From: an uncultured Saprospiraceae bacterium
GTDB lineage: Bacteria; Bacteroidota; Bacteroidia; Chitinophagales; Saprospiraceae
Direction of reading: 5' to 3'
DNA length: 64,000 nucleotides
Assembly: GCA_937950315.1 (NCBI GenBank)
Contig: CALFDU010000001.1
Location: 62,001-126,000, forward strand
Of the stretch, positions 9,236-18,543 are shown piece by piece (the first letter of the stretch is position 1; the number at the start of each line of letters is the position of its first letter). A program made the translations under genes and the position numbers. The notes under the pieces are model-generated. The model was not told the origin of the DNA. It was given only the letters and a program-made list of their open reading frames with translations, and did not search any database.

Positions 9236-10437
9236 TGAATCAAGACCTATTGTTAGAATTGGTGGAGAAGCACGAAGCTCCTCTATATGTATATGATGCA
9301 GATGTTATAGAAGGAAAGTACAATGCATTTAAGAATGCATTTGATGTAGAAAACCTTGAGATACATTATGCATGCAAGGCTTTGACCAACTTGAGTGTTC
9401 TTTCATTGATGAAATCATTGGGTTCAAAACTTGACTGCGTTTCAGTACAAGAATTACAGCTAGGCATCAAGGCAGGATTTGCTCCTGAAGACATCATGTT
9501 TACGCCCAATGGAGTTGGAGAAGAAGAATATGATCAAGCCATTTCTCTTGGTGTAAAAATCAATGTAGACAATGTTCAGATGCTTGAGTATTTAGGAAGT
9601 ACTTATCCCGATTTGGAGTTATGTGTTAGGATCAATCCACACTTAATGGGAGGGGGGAATAGTAAGATTTCCGTAGGCCATATAGATTCTAAGTTTGGTG
9701 TTTCTATTCACCAATTACCATTGGTACACAGAATTGCAAACAAGTACAATATCAAAATCAATGGAATCCATGTACATACCGGTTCGGATATTCATGATGG
9801 TGATATATTCATCAGAGCGGCACATTTGATTTTGACTGCAGGAGAATCATTTAAAGATTTAGAATATATTGATTTTGGTAGTGGATTTAAAGTAGCATAT
9901 AAGCCCAATGATTTTCATACTGACATCAATAAATTTGGCCAAAAATTTAGTGAAGTTTTTAATGCCTTTTGCAAAAAGATGGGGAAGAACTTTACTTTGA
10001 AATTTGAACCTGGTAAGTATTTGGTGAGTGAGTCAGGAAGTCTTTTGACGAAAGTCAACGTAGTAAAACAAACTACTTCTTGCACCTTTGCTCATGTAGA
10101 TTCAGGATTCAATCATTTAATAAGACCTATGTTTTATGACTCATATCATCACATAGATAACTTGAGTAATCCGGAGGGTGATGAGAAGCTGTATAATGTG
10201 GTAGGATATATTTGTGAGTCAGATACCTTTGCCACTGATCGTATAATTACGGAGGTTAGAAAAGGAGACATCTTAAGATTTAGAAATGCAGGTGCTTACT
10301 GCTTTACAATGGCTTCAAATTATAATTCAAGGTATAGACCTGCTGAGGTTTTGGTTAAAGGAGGTGAAGGGTATTTAATAAGAGAGCGAGAAACAATAGA
10401 GGACTTGGTTAAGGGACAAAAATTGATAAAATTTTAA
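9235..10437 (+). CDS. lysA: Diaminopimelate decarboxylase
   Basis: A 400-residue PLP-dependent alanine-racemase-fold decarboxylase that converts meso-diaminopimelate to lysine. The PLP lysine is Lys48 in HYACKAL. The HVHTGSDI block and the glycine-rich DFGSGF phosphate loop are present, and CESDTF supplies the cysteine and acidic residue from the second subunit. It starts one base before the end of the Rid gene (TAATG overlap) and is followed after one base by a DUF983 gene. The dapB gene of the same pathway is at 59134. Related carboxynorspermidine decarboxylases share the fold; the CESDTF and HTGSD motifs fit LysA well. Confidence 0.93.
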   Translation: MNQDLLLELVEKHEAPLYVYDADVIEGKYNAFKNAFDVENLEIHYACKALTNLSVLSLMKSLGSKLDCVSVQELQLGIKAGFAPEDIMFTPNGVGEEEYDQAISLGVKINVDNVQMLEYLGSTYPDLELCVRINPHLMGGGNSKISVGHIDSKFGVSIHQLPLVHRIANKYNIKINGIHVHTGSDIHDGDIFIRAAHLILTAGESFKDLEYIDFGSGFKVAYKPNDFHTDINKFGQKFSEVFNAFCKKMGKNFTLKFEPGKYLVSESGSLLTKVNVVKQTTSCTFAHVDSGFNHLIRPMFYDSYHHIDNLSNPEGDEKLYNVVGYICESDTFATDRIITEVRKGDILRFRNAGAYCFTMASNYNSRYRPAEVLVKGGEGYLIRERETIEDLVKGQKLIKF

Positions 10438-10438
10438 A

Positions 10439-10801
10439 ATGCTAGGATGGTTAGCTAGTTGTTGGACATATAAGTGTCCGCGATGTAGGCAAACGAATAT
10501 GTTTAAAGAACCTTTGGATATGAAGAAGCCTCTTGATATGCATAAAGGCTGTTCTCATTGTTCATTGAACTTTGAACCAGAACCTGGATTCTATTACGGG
10601 GCCATGTTCATTTCCTACATTATTACTGCTTTTCTTTTTCTGGCCATTGCCTTGATTTTGGTTTTCTACTTCAAATGGTCTGTAAATGCCGCCATGGCAA
10701 TCGTTATTATCGTTGGATTACTGATATTTTTGAAGATTCTGCGGGTTTCGAGATCTGTTTACATCCATATGCTCATCAAATTCGATAAATCGAAGGTTTA
10801 G
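10439..10801 (+). CDS. DUF983 membrane protein
   Basis: A 120-residue protein with an N-terminal zinc-ribbon-like pair of cysteine knuckles (CPRC at about 13-16 and CSHC at about 38-41), then F-E-P-E-P-G-F-Y-Y-G-A-M-F, the hallmark of DUF983, and two hydrophobic helices (about 55-80 and 84-105). The family is widespread in Bacteroidota and alphaproteobacteria and has no firm function. It begins one base after the lysA stop and is in the same operon. Confidence 0.87.
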   Translation: MLGWLASCWTYKCPRCRQTNMFKEPLDMKKPLDMHKGCSHCSLNFEPEPGFYYGAMFISYIITAFLFLAIALILVFYFKWSVNAAMAIVIIVGLLIFLKILRVSRSVYIHMLIKFDKSKV

Positions 10802-10935
10802 CTCTATAAATGAAGATTATTGGCTGATTTAACAATAATATGGAACCATTGCATCTGATAATTGTTTTAGATTAGAGGTTGTATTTGCTGACTTCTTCTG
10901 TTTAGATAGTATAATTCCAGTCCTGAATAATATAG

Positions 10936-12351
10936 ATGAGAGAAATTGAACAAATTTACACGAGTTGCCTAGCCCAAGGAGCTTATTTTATTGAGTCAAA
11001 TGGAGAAGCTGCTGTTATTGATCCATTAAGAGAAACAGAGCCATATCTCCGCAGGGCGGAAGAGTTAGGCGTAAAAATCAAGTATATTTTTGAGACGCAT
11101 TTTCATGCAGATTTTGTTTCTGGTCACGTAGACTTGGCTCAGAAAACAGGTGCCACAATTGTTTATGGTCCTAAGGCTGAGACAAACTATGATATCCACA
11201 ATGCAGAGGATGGAGAAGAATTTAAGATCGGAGATATTGTAATCCGTGCTTTACACACTCCTGGCCACACGCCCGAAAGTACCTGTTATCTTTTGTTGGA
11301 TGGAGAAAAAAAGGAGAAGGCAGTTTTTACAGGCGATACACTTTTTATTGGTGATGTAGGAAGACCTGATTTAGCTCAAAAGTCCAACAAACTTACCGTT
11401 GAAGATCTTGCTGGATGGATGTACGATAGTTTGAGAAATAAATTAATGGTTTTACCAGATGAAACCATAGTTTATCCAGCGCATGGTCAAGGTTCTGCAT
11501 GTGGTAAAAATATGAGCAGTGAAACTTGGAGTACATTGGGTGAGCAAAAAGAAAGTAATTACGCGCTCCGTGCGGATATGACCAAGGATGAATTTATTGC
11601 AGAGGTGACAGATGGATTGCAAGCACCTCCCCAATATTTCCCTAAAAATGCTAAACTAAATAAAATAGGATACGATAGTTTTGATGCTGTGATGGAAAGA
11701 GGATCCAAAGCGCTGTCTGTGAAGGAATTTAAAGTTTTGGCTGATCAAGATGACGTGCTTATTTTAGACGTTCGAGACAAAGTAGAATTTGTAAAGGGCT
11801 TTGTTCCTAATGCATGGTTTATAGGATTGGATGGAAGTTTTGCTCCTTGGGTAGGAACTTTGATTTCCGATATAATGCAAAAGATTATACTTGTCTGTCC
11901 TGTAGGAAGAGAAGAAGAAGCCGTGAAGCGATTGGCTCGCGTAGGATACGATAATTGTGTTGGTTATCTAGACGGAGGTTTTAAAAGTTGGCAGGAAGCT
12001 GATGAAAAAGTCCAAGCAATTGAGACAATTGATGCTCAGGAGTTTTTGAAGATATATGAAGATAAAACTGGTGTAGATATTCTTGATGTAAGAAAACCTG
12101 GTGAGTGGGATACAAAGCATATTTCCAGCGCGCAACATTTTGCACTTGACTTTATACATGATAATATGGCGGAATTTAATTCAGACAAGTCTTATTATAT
12201 ACATTGTAGAAGTGGTTATAGGTCAACCGTTGCAGCGAGTGTTTTGATGCAAAAAGGATATTTCAATTTTGTTAATGTACAAGCTGCATTTGATGATTTG
12301 GTTTCAGCCGATCTGGAAATGGCGGGTAGTTGCCCAAGTTTGGTTCAATAA
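10936..12351 (+). CDS. Persulfide dioxygenase-like metallo-beta-lactamase fused to two rhodanese domains
   Basis: 471 residues in three domains. The MBL-fold domain (1-240) has the mononuclear-iron pattern of ETHE1-like persulfide dioxygenases: His55 of HFHADF, His111 of HTPGHT and Asp134 of FTGDT. The last histidine of the usual HxHxDH motif is Phe60, which rules out a normal two-metal site but is compatible with the one-iron ETHE1 site. Rhodanese 1 (about 260-355) has Cys321 in LVCPVGREE; rhodanese 2 (about 362-465) has Cys424 in HCRSGYRS. Both are therefore potentially active. The enzyme would oxidise persulfide sulfur to sulfite and exchange sulfane sulfur. It precedes a two-piece YeeE/YedE transporter in the same direction, forming a sulfide-handling unit. 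Confidence 0.88.
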   Translation: MREIEQIYTSCLAQGAYFIESNGEAAVIDPLRETEPYLRRAEELGVKIKYIFETHFHADFVSGHVDLAQKTGATIVYGPKAETNYDIHNAEDGEEFKIGDIVIRALHTPGHTPESTCYLLLDGEKKEKAVFTGDTLFIGDVGRPDLAQKSNKLTVEDLAGWMYDSLRNKLMVLPDETIVYPAHGQGSACGKNMSSETWSTLGEQKESNYALRADMTKDEFIAEVTDGLQAPPQYFPKNAKLNKIGYDSFDAVMERGSKALSVKEFKVLADQDDVLILDVRDKVEFVKGFVPNAWFIGLDGSFAPWVGTLISDIMQKIILVCPVGREEEAVKRLARVGYDNCVGYLDGGFKSWQEADEKVQAIETIDAQEFLKIYEDKTGVDILDVRKPGEWDTKHISSAQHFALDFIHDNMAEFNSDKSYYIHCRSGYRSTVAASVLMQKGYFNFVNVQAAFDDLVSADLEMAGSCPSLVQ

Positions 12352-12357
12352 TTAGTT

Positions 12358-12924
12358 ATGATAGATTTTATTAGTCAGCCTTGGCATTGGTCTGTGTCTG
12401 GTTTAGGTCTTGTAATCATGATGTTTGTTTTGATTTTTGCTGGAGAACGGTTTGGTATTTCAAGTTCATTCAGAGCAATGTGTTCTGCTGTGGTAGGAAG
12501 AAAGTCCGCAGCTTATTTTGATTATGATTGGAAGCAACAAGCATGGCTTTTTATTTTTATTGCTGGATCAATCATTGGCGGCTATATTGGAAGTACTTTA
12601 CTTGCTGATCCCAATCCGGTTGCGATTTCTGCAGAAACCATAGCAGATCTAGAGGCCATAGGAGTACCGGCACCTGTTAAAGGTATGATGCCTGAATCTA
12701 TTTTTAATTTTGATACCCTCTTTTCATTAAAAGGGTTTTTGTTGTTCATCATTGGTGGATTCTGTATTGGCTTTGGGACTCGTTATGCAGGAGGCTGTAC
12801 CTCTGGTCATGCGATTTCAGGTTTGTCTAATTTGCAATTGCCATCATTGGTTGCTGTGATTGGATTTTTTATTGGAGGTTTATTAACCACATTTATTTTA
12901 TTACCACAAATTCTTACATTGTGA
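12358..12924 (+). CDS. YeeE/YedE-type sulfur transport protein, first half
   Basis: A 188-residue membrane protein with about five hydrophobic helices. The conserved block GFGTRYAGGCTSGHAISGLS (about residues 139-158) carries the family cysteine that guides thiosulfate or related sulfur species through YeeE-type channels. The gene starts 6 bases after the rhodanese fusion and ends in a 4-base overlap (GTGA) with the second half. Split two-gene versions (PmpA/PmpB-like) are often next to persulfide dioxygenases. The transported species is not known from sequence. Confidence 0.88.
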   Translation: MIDFISQPWHWSVSGLGLVIMMFVLIFAGERFGISSSFRAMCSAVVGRKSAAYFDYDWKQQAWLFIFIAGSIIGGYIGSTLLADPNPVAISAETIADLEAIGVPAPVKGMMPESIFNFDTLFSLKGFLLFIIGGFCIGFGTRYAGGCTSGHAISGLSNLQLPSLVAVIGFFIGGLLTTFILLPQILTL

Positions 12925-13334
12925 GAAAGCTACTAATATTGATTGGAGGAATTATCTTCGGAATAATCATGACAAAGTCGGAAGCAATCTCTTGGTTTAG
13001 AATCCAAGAAATGTTCAGATTCCAAAGTATCCATATGTATGGGATTATTGGTGTTGCTGCAGTTGGTGGCGCATTGATGGTTTACTTGATGAAGAAGTTC
13101 AAGTTTAAAAATATTGATGGGGAAGTCATTCAATTTCCAGACAAACCTAAAACATACTATGCTAGTTTACTAGGTGGAAGTTTATTCGGATTGGGTTGGG
13201 CAATGACAGGAGCATGCCCTGGTCCATTGTATGTTTTGATTGGCAATGGTTACCTGGTCATCATTGTTGTTATACTAGCAGCCTTGTTGGGTACCTACAC
13301 CTATGGTAGGCTAAAAAGCAAACTACCACATTAA
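12921..13334 (+). CDS. YeeE/YedE-type sulfur transport protein, second half
   Basis: A 137-residue membrane protein starting with GTG inside the stop of its partner (GTGA overlap), so coupled translation is likely. It has about four hydrophobic segments and the second family motif GLGWAMTGACPGPLYVLIGN (about residues 95-114), with the conserved cysteine in ACPGP. Together with the preceding gene it would make one complete YeeE-like transporter. It is the last gene of the sulfur cassette; the next gene is convergent and overlaps its 3' end by 4 bases. Confidence 0.88.
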   Translation: MRKLLILIGGIIFGIIMTKSEAISWFRIQEMFRFQSIHMYGIIGVAAVGGALMVYLMKKFKFKNIDGEVIQFPDKPKTYYASLLGGSLFGLGWAMTGACPGPLYVLIGNGYLVIIVVILAALLGTYTYGRLKSKLPH

Positions 13335-16300
13335 GGACAACCTTCAATTTCGGCCAAAAAACTTGCTCCTACTTCTATTTCAAATCCCTCTTCCATTGAA
13401 ATGAATGTTACTGCTTTGAGTGTTACATCAGCGCTGTTAACAACTTGTCCATTTGAGTGAATTTCATTAGAAGCATGGTATGTCAAGGGATCAATATCAT
13501 GATTTTCTAGCGTAATGATTTCAACACAATCAATGTCAGCTATGTCACCCTCACAGAATTCTCTGAATCGGATATGGTCAATATAAATGGTTTCATCATC
13601 TTCTCCCACCATCAAGGTAAGTCTAAGATCATCGTCAGAAACAGATGGCTTAAACAAGAATATATATTCTTGTGAAAAATCTAATACTCGGAGCTTCCTT
13701 TCTAAATAGGTGGTGCCATTTGATTTGTTTCTAAGTTTAAGTGTCACATCTCTAGCATCATCTGCTCTTAGATCTACACGGATTTGATATAGTTTGTTGG
13801 CTTCCATAACAAGATCATCTTGCCATAATTGTAAGTCGAAGTCATTAACCCCTGGCGTAGTAATATCCAATACAGCTTTTGTCCAGTTATTGATGGTGCC
13901 TGTCATGGTCGCATTGTTGATTTCACTTACGGTCCAGGAGGGAATGTCATTGCTATTGATATCATTGAATTCACCCTCGATTGTTTTTTCAGTATTGTCA
14001 CACATTTCTGGTAGATTGTCACTATCTCCAAAAATAACTCCTTGTCCACTTACTGAAGCATACAATCTTCCAGCAATATTTCTATCACCTGCAATTATTT
14101 TTGGATCTCCCCAAGATTCATTTTCAGAATGATCATTGACTCGTGTCCAATTGATGCCAATATCATCAGATCTGTATAAGTAATAACTAGATTCACCATC
14201 TAGGTTGCCATAAAAATACAATGCCACATAATCTGAGTTCATGCCTTTTCCAAATGAAAGAGCTTTTACTTTATCTGCGATGTAAAGATCTGAATAATTG
14301 CTCCAAGATGCTCCTGAATCGGTAGAGTGCCATAGTTCCTCATTGATGTTGATCCATAAATGTCCACCATTATTATTGTCTGGGATGCTGATCAACCGAG
14401 TCTTTTGCCAAATGTTGCTTGTTGCTGGCAAGTCAGTATTATTGACAACACACCAGTTGATTCCTCCATCAGTTGTAATGTTAAAAGAACCATCCCAATC
14501 ATAATAGTAAAACACACAATCATAATTTCTATCAGCAGTTATATTTCTAAATGCCGCGAATACATTGTCGTTTATATTCGTCCCGGTAAAATCTGTTGCT
14601 GCGAGGCAGGTGATATTATATGGAGTAGTACAAGTCTGTGATAAGTCGCTTGCTCCTACTGAGTTATTAAAATTGTTTCCATCCAGCGTATACATCATGC
14701 TTTGATTGTTTAGGGCGATGATGTTGTCAGGATTATCTGATGACATGGCAACAATACTTTTGTTATTGGATGCAGCATATCCTGGTTGTAAGGTCCAGCT
14801 TAATCCTCCGTCATCAGAAGTAACAATACCTGCATCACTCGCATGCCATTCTTCTGTTAAGCAAGCCACCAAATGATCCGATTGTTTTTCACAAAAATCT
14901 AGGCTTGCATTTTTTTTCAATGGATTGAAAGGAGATGTTCCTCGATCTGCTATTGTGAATGTGGCAAAACTGTCTTGATTGCTGATGTTACTATCAAACA
15001 AAAAACCGCTATGGTCTCCGCTTCCTGCCATTAAAAATTGACCATCACTATTGGTTGGGAATGCAACGAGATCTGTTGTTACAATTTCTTCATGTCCTTT
15101 GGAGTAATCGTTGTGCCAGCTGTTTGGCCCTGCAAGAACGAAATTATCGCAAGTGTAGGTGCTGAACCAACTTGTGTAATGAATTTTTGAGGCATTACTG
15201 GGGTCAAAGGCTATCTGGGATACATGGGAAGCAAAGGCTTCATTTCTCCACTTAAAATTGTTGTCCTCAGGAGCCACAGATCCCTCAATTTCTGTCCAGG
15301 TATCTCCTGCATCGGTTGTTACTTGGAATTGATCAATGTGGTTCCAATCTGCAACTACCGTAATTGCTACATTGTCATCGTGTGGACTACAATCAACCGT
15401 TAAATAACCTTCATCATCGGCTGAATTGTATCCTGATAAAAGAGTCCAAGACAAGGTTCCAGTGATGTTTGTGGCCTTCATGATACCTTGTGTTTTACAG
15501 GCTACCAAAATGTAGTTGGCATCCTTCGACAAAGAGATATCGATGGCATCTTGCAGTTGCGTATTGTTGGCAGTACCGTATTGGGTGTATACTTGCGTTG
15601 TGGTATTTCCAACATAAACGCCATGTCCTGTATATGCAATATACACCAGATTGTTTGTTGGGTGAAATACAACAGATCTGATACTTTGGTATTGGTTGTT
15701 TTCAGGAATACTAGTATTCGGAACTTGGGTTAATTCATAGGTTGTAAGATCTAGAATGTATAGACCTTTGCTTCGAGTACCTATGTATAGTTCATTTGTG
15801 TTGTGTGGATTGATGGCCAGCGGTGTGCCTTGACGATCTTTGTCTGAGTTGTTCCCACAATCTCTTCCTCCATTGGCAGCGAACCAAAATGGTACTCCGC
15901 CCACAATATCAACGATGCTAAAGTTTGCTCCAGCGTCGGTAGAAATCAAAATCTCATTTTGGTTAGGGTCACAATTTCTCCCAACTGATAGATACACTAT
16001 GTTTTCATTTGTTGGATGCAAAGCAATGCCAGCAACACTGTATAGATTTTTGTTTTCAAGAAAGATCATTTGCTCCATTCTTTGAGTAGAAGTATTCCAT
16101 CGATAAGCTCCGCCGACATCTGTACGGTAGTATCTTTTTTCTCCATTCAAAGGATGGATTTGCATGCCAGTAATATATCCACCACCACCGATTGGCACAT
16201 TTTTCCAAGTGTAAGGGTCGGTAGTTTGAGCATTGGTGTTGGTACTCACAGCAAAGCATAAAAATGTCAGGTAGAATAATATTTGCTCTCTCATTGTCAT
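13331..16300 (-). CDS. Secreted GH74-like xyloglucanase with CBM4/9-like module
   Basis: 989 residues with a signal peptide (cleavage near TNTNAQ, residue 25). The N-terminal 700-odd residues are a tandem seven-blade propeller of the GH74/BNR type: YTWKNVPIGGGG opens the domain, Asp61 in RTDVGGAYRW matches the catalytic base, and Asp429 in GSGDHSGF matches the acid. A CBM4/9-like beta-sandwich follows at about 775-915. The last 65 or so residues (HASNEIHSNGQVV to FLAEIEGCP) form a repeat-like beta domain seen at the ends of secreted Saprospiria proteins; there is no classical type A tail. GH74 enzymes cut xyloglucan, so a plant or algal hemicellulose substrate is likely. ATG at 16294 is an alternative start. 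Confidence 0.82.
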   Translation of the reverse strand: MTMREQILFYLTFLCFAVSTNTNAQTTDPYTWKNVPIGGGGYITGMQIHPLNGEKRYYRTDVGGAYRWNTSTQRMEQMIFLENKNLYSVAGIALHPTNENIVYLSVGRNCDPNQNEILISTDAGANFSIVDIVGGVPFWFAANGGRDCGNNSDKDRQGTPLAINPHNTNELYIGTRSKGLYILDLTTYELTQVPNTSIPENNQYQSIRSVVFHPTNNLVYIAYTGHGVYVGNTTTQVYTQYGTANNTQLQDAIDISLSKDANYILVACKTQGIMKATNITGTLSWTLLSGYNSADDEGYLTVDCSPHDDNVAITVVADWNHIDQFQVTTDAGDTWTEIEGSVAPEDNNFKWRNEAFASHVSQIAFDPSNASKIHYTSWFSTYTCDNFVLAGPNSWHNDYSKGHEEIVTTDLVAFPTNSDGQFLMAGSGDHSGFLFDSNISNQDSFATFTIADRGTSPFNPLKKNASLDFCEKQSDHLVACLTEEWHASDAGIVTSDDGGLSWTLQPGYAASNNKSIVAMSSDNPDNIIALNNQSMMYTLDGNNFNNSVGASDLSQTCTTPYNITCLAATDFTGTNINDNVFAAFRNITADRNYDCVFYYYDWDGSFNITTDGGINWCVVNNTDLPATSNIWQKTRLISIPDNNNGGHLWININEELWHSTDSGASWSNYSDLYIADKVKALSFGKGMNSDYVALYFYGNLDGESSYYLYRSDDIGINWTRVNDHSENESWGDPKIIAGDRNIAGRLYASVSGQGVIFGDSDNLPEMCDNTEKTIEGEFNDINSNDIPSWTVSEINNATMTGTINNWTKAVLDITTPGVNDFDLQLWQDDLVMEANKLYQIRVDLRADDARDVTLKLRNKSNGTTYLERKLRVLDFSQEYIFLFKPSVSDDDLRLTLMVGEDDETIYIDHIRFREFCEGDIADIDCVEIITLENHDIDPLTYHASNEIHSNGQVVNSADVTLKAVTFISMEEGFEIEVGASFLAEIEGCP

Positions 16301-16527
16301 TGTGTTGTTGTAAGGTATAGAAAAACCCTCTTGGTTTTATTGGGGAAAACCATGAAGTATTCATTGTAGCAGCAAATTTCTTTCCGAATAGAATAGAGAG
16401 AATGTCTCTTAAGAATATCAGAATGTGTACTGCTGTCAAATATCCAGCAATTCAAAGGAATTCAAAACACATTGTTTAGTATTGGTCATGTTGGGCTTAA
16501 TTTCAAAAAAAAGTAATACATTGAGAT

Positions 16528-16773
16528 ATGCCAGAATACGACATAAACGATCCCACCGATCTAGACATCATGAAGAGTACATTTGATATGTATTCAGCCG
16601 ATGATTGGGAAGAATATATCAATGCTGCTGAAGCAATGAATATGAATTATAAGAATATAAAGATCTTAAAAACTGCTCAGCGTAAAGCGGGTATATCAAA
16701 GTATTTGAGCCCCAAAGTGATACAATGGGTCCTTAATTTGGTGGAGAAGATTGACAGTGACGAAGAAGAATGA
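16528..16773 (+). CDS. Small acidic protein, unknown function
   Basis: An 81-residue frame with an ATG and a clean stop, divergent from the GH74 gene. The product is acidic at both ends (N-terminal PEYDINDPTDLD, C-terminal DSDEEE) with an amphipathic helical middle; no signal peptide or membrane segment. I do not recognise the family. The composition and intact length look like a real cytosolic protein rather than a chance frame. No partner is obvious; the next gene starts 127 bases later. Confidence 0.55.
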   Translation: MPEYDINDPTDLDIMKSTFDMYSADDWEEYINAAEAMNMNYKNIKILKTAQRKAGISKYLSPKVIQWVLNLVEKIDSDEEE

Positions 16774-16900
16774 TTTAAAATGTTAGGCTTTCGCCAAACG
16801 ACTTGATCTGAAGTAAAATCTTTGATCCTTGTAATTATTTTCTTTTTTACGCTTGCGCAAATGTATTTTCTCATATTTTACAGATTAAAATAATTGAGTT

Positions 16901-18541
16901 ATGCACAAGTCTATGATACTTTCTTTTGTAATTTCTGTTTTGTTGGTTTCCTGTAAAGATGAACCCAGAAATTCTAGCAACTCTTTCGAACCATTTTCAA
17001 TAGAATCCATAGAGGCTCACATGGCTACTTTGGCCAGTGATGAATTTCAAGGACGGATGCCTTGTTCGGAGGGAGAAGACAAAACGGTAGCTTACTTGGT
17101 TGATCAATTGGAAGCCATGGGCTTGCAGGCTGGAAATGGAAGTAGTTTTACCCAGGATGTTCCATTGTTAGAAATTGATGGTACACCTGACGAAAAAATG
17201 GTTTTGGATTATGGAGATGAAAAAGTTGAACTGGATTTTCCCAAAGACTTTGTGGTACATACCCAACGGAAAGCAGATAAAGTAAGTATCAAGGATTCAG
17301 AATTGGTTTTTTGTGGCTATGGCATTGTAGCACCTGAAAGAGGCTGGAATGATTTTAAAGATGTCGACTTAAAAGGAAAGACAGCAGTTGTGTTGGTGAA
17401 TGATCCAGGTTTTGGCGGACAAGATTCTACCTTCTTTAAAGGGAATACGATGACTTATTATGGTAGGTGGACTTACAAATATGAAGAAGCGGATCGCCAA
17501 GGTGCAGATGGACTTTTGATTATACATGAAAAGACTTCAGCGGGATATCCATGGTTTGTAGTTGAAAGTTCTTGGACAGGAGGGCAACAAGGTTTGTCAG
17601 GAATCGATAGGACACAAGATTGTGGCGTGAAAGGATGGATTTCGCTAAATACAGCAAAGGGCTTATTTGATAAGGCTGGTCTCGATATGGCCAAAGAAAT
17701 AAGATCGGCAAGAACTAAGGATTTTCAACCAAAATCACTTAAAGCCAAAGCGAGTGTAAGCATTGAAAATGAATATACGGAGTGCATTAGTAAAAATGTT
17801 GCGGCCATACTTCCTGGGGCAAAAAATCCAGATGAGTTTGTTGTGTATACAGCACATTGGGATCACATTGGAATTGGTCCAGCAGTTGAAGGTGATAGTA
17901 TTTACAATGGAGCACTTGATAATGCATCCGGTACTACGGCAGTCTTGGAAATTGCGAAAGCATTTGCCATGAGCGAGAAAAAACAAGAAAGATCTATTAT
18001 GTTTTTATTTGTCACAGCAGAAGAACAAGGATTACTTGGTTCAGAATATTATGTAAAAAATCCATTGGTGCCCATTGATAAAACGGTTTGTAATCTCAAT
18101 ATGGATGGTGTGAATCCTGCAGGGAAAATGAAAGATTTTACTATTGTAGGAATTGGGCATTCTGAAATGGATGAGTATGCAGAACGTGCAGCGAAAAAAG
18201 AGGGACGTTATATTTTAACTGAACCCGAACCAGAAAAAGGATATTTCTATCGAAGTGATCATTTTAATTTTGCGAAAGCGGGAGTCCCAGCTTTGTATGC
18301 AGAAGGAGGATATGACCACTGGGACAAGGGGAAAGAGTATGCGATGGAATTTAAGGAAGGCTATGTCAAGGATCGATACCATGCGCCAGCAGACGAGTTT
18401 GACGCCGAGCAATGGAATTATGATGGCTTCATTCAAGATGCCTCGATATATTTCAATATCGGAAAGACGATATCCAATTCTGATGATTGGCCTAAATGGT
18501 ACGAAGGAAGTGAATTCCGTCGCGCAACAGGAAACAATTGA
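16901..18541 (+). CDS. M28-family aminopeptidase lipoprotein with PA domain
   Basis: 546 residues with a lipoprotein leader (VLLVSCKDE, lipidated Cys near residue 18), so anchored in the outer membrane or facing the periplasm. A protease-associated insertion (about 120-260) is followed by the M28 zinc domain. Metal ligands can be read in YTAHWDHIG (His), GALDNASGT (Asp), TAEEQGLLG (Glu pair), LNMDGVN (Asp) and YRSDHFNFAKAG (His). The family releases N-terminal amino acids or processes cyclic or modified peptides. The stop is two bases from the stop of the convergent T9SS hydrolase, so the two transcripts meet head-on without room for a terminator. Confidence 0.92.
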   Translation: MHKSMILSFVISVLLVSCKDEPRNSSNSFEPFSIESIEAHMATLASDEFQGRMPCSEGEDKTVAYLVDQLEAMGLQAGNGSSFTQDVPLLEIDGTPDEKMVLDYGDEKVELDFPKDFVVHTQRKADKVSIKDSELVFCGYGIVAPERGWNDFKDVDLKGKTAVVLVNDPGFGGQDSTFFKGNTMTYYGRWTYKYEEADRQGADGLLIIHEKTSAGYPWFVVESSWTGGQQGLSGIDRTQDCGVKGWISLNTAKGLFDKAGLDMAKEIRSARTKDFQPKSLKAKASVSIENEYTECISKNVAAILPGAKNPDEFVVYTAHWDHIGIGPAVEGDSIYNGALDNASGTTAVLEIAKAFAMSEKKQERSIMFLFVTAEEQGLLGSEYYVKNPLVPIDKTVCNLNMDGVNPAGKMKDFTIVGIGHSEMDEYAERAAKKEGRYILTEPEPEKGYFYRSDHFNFAKAGVPALYAEGGYDHWDKGKEYAMEFKEGYVKDRYHAPADEFDAEQWNYDGFIQDASIYFNIGKTISNSDDWPKWYEGSEFRRATGNN

Positions 18542-18543
18542 TG

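Noticed and set aside
16056-16439. 127-residue minus-strand frame
   Set aside because: Runs over the start of the GH74 gene in another frame; the GH74 leader and domain explain the DNA.
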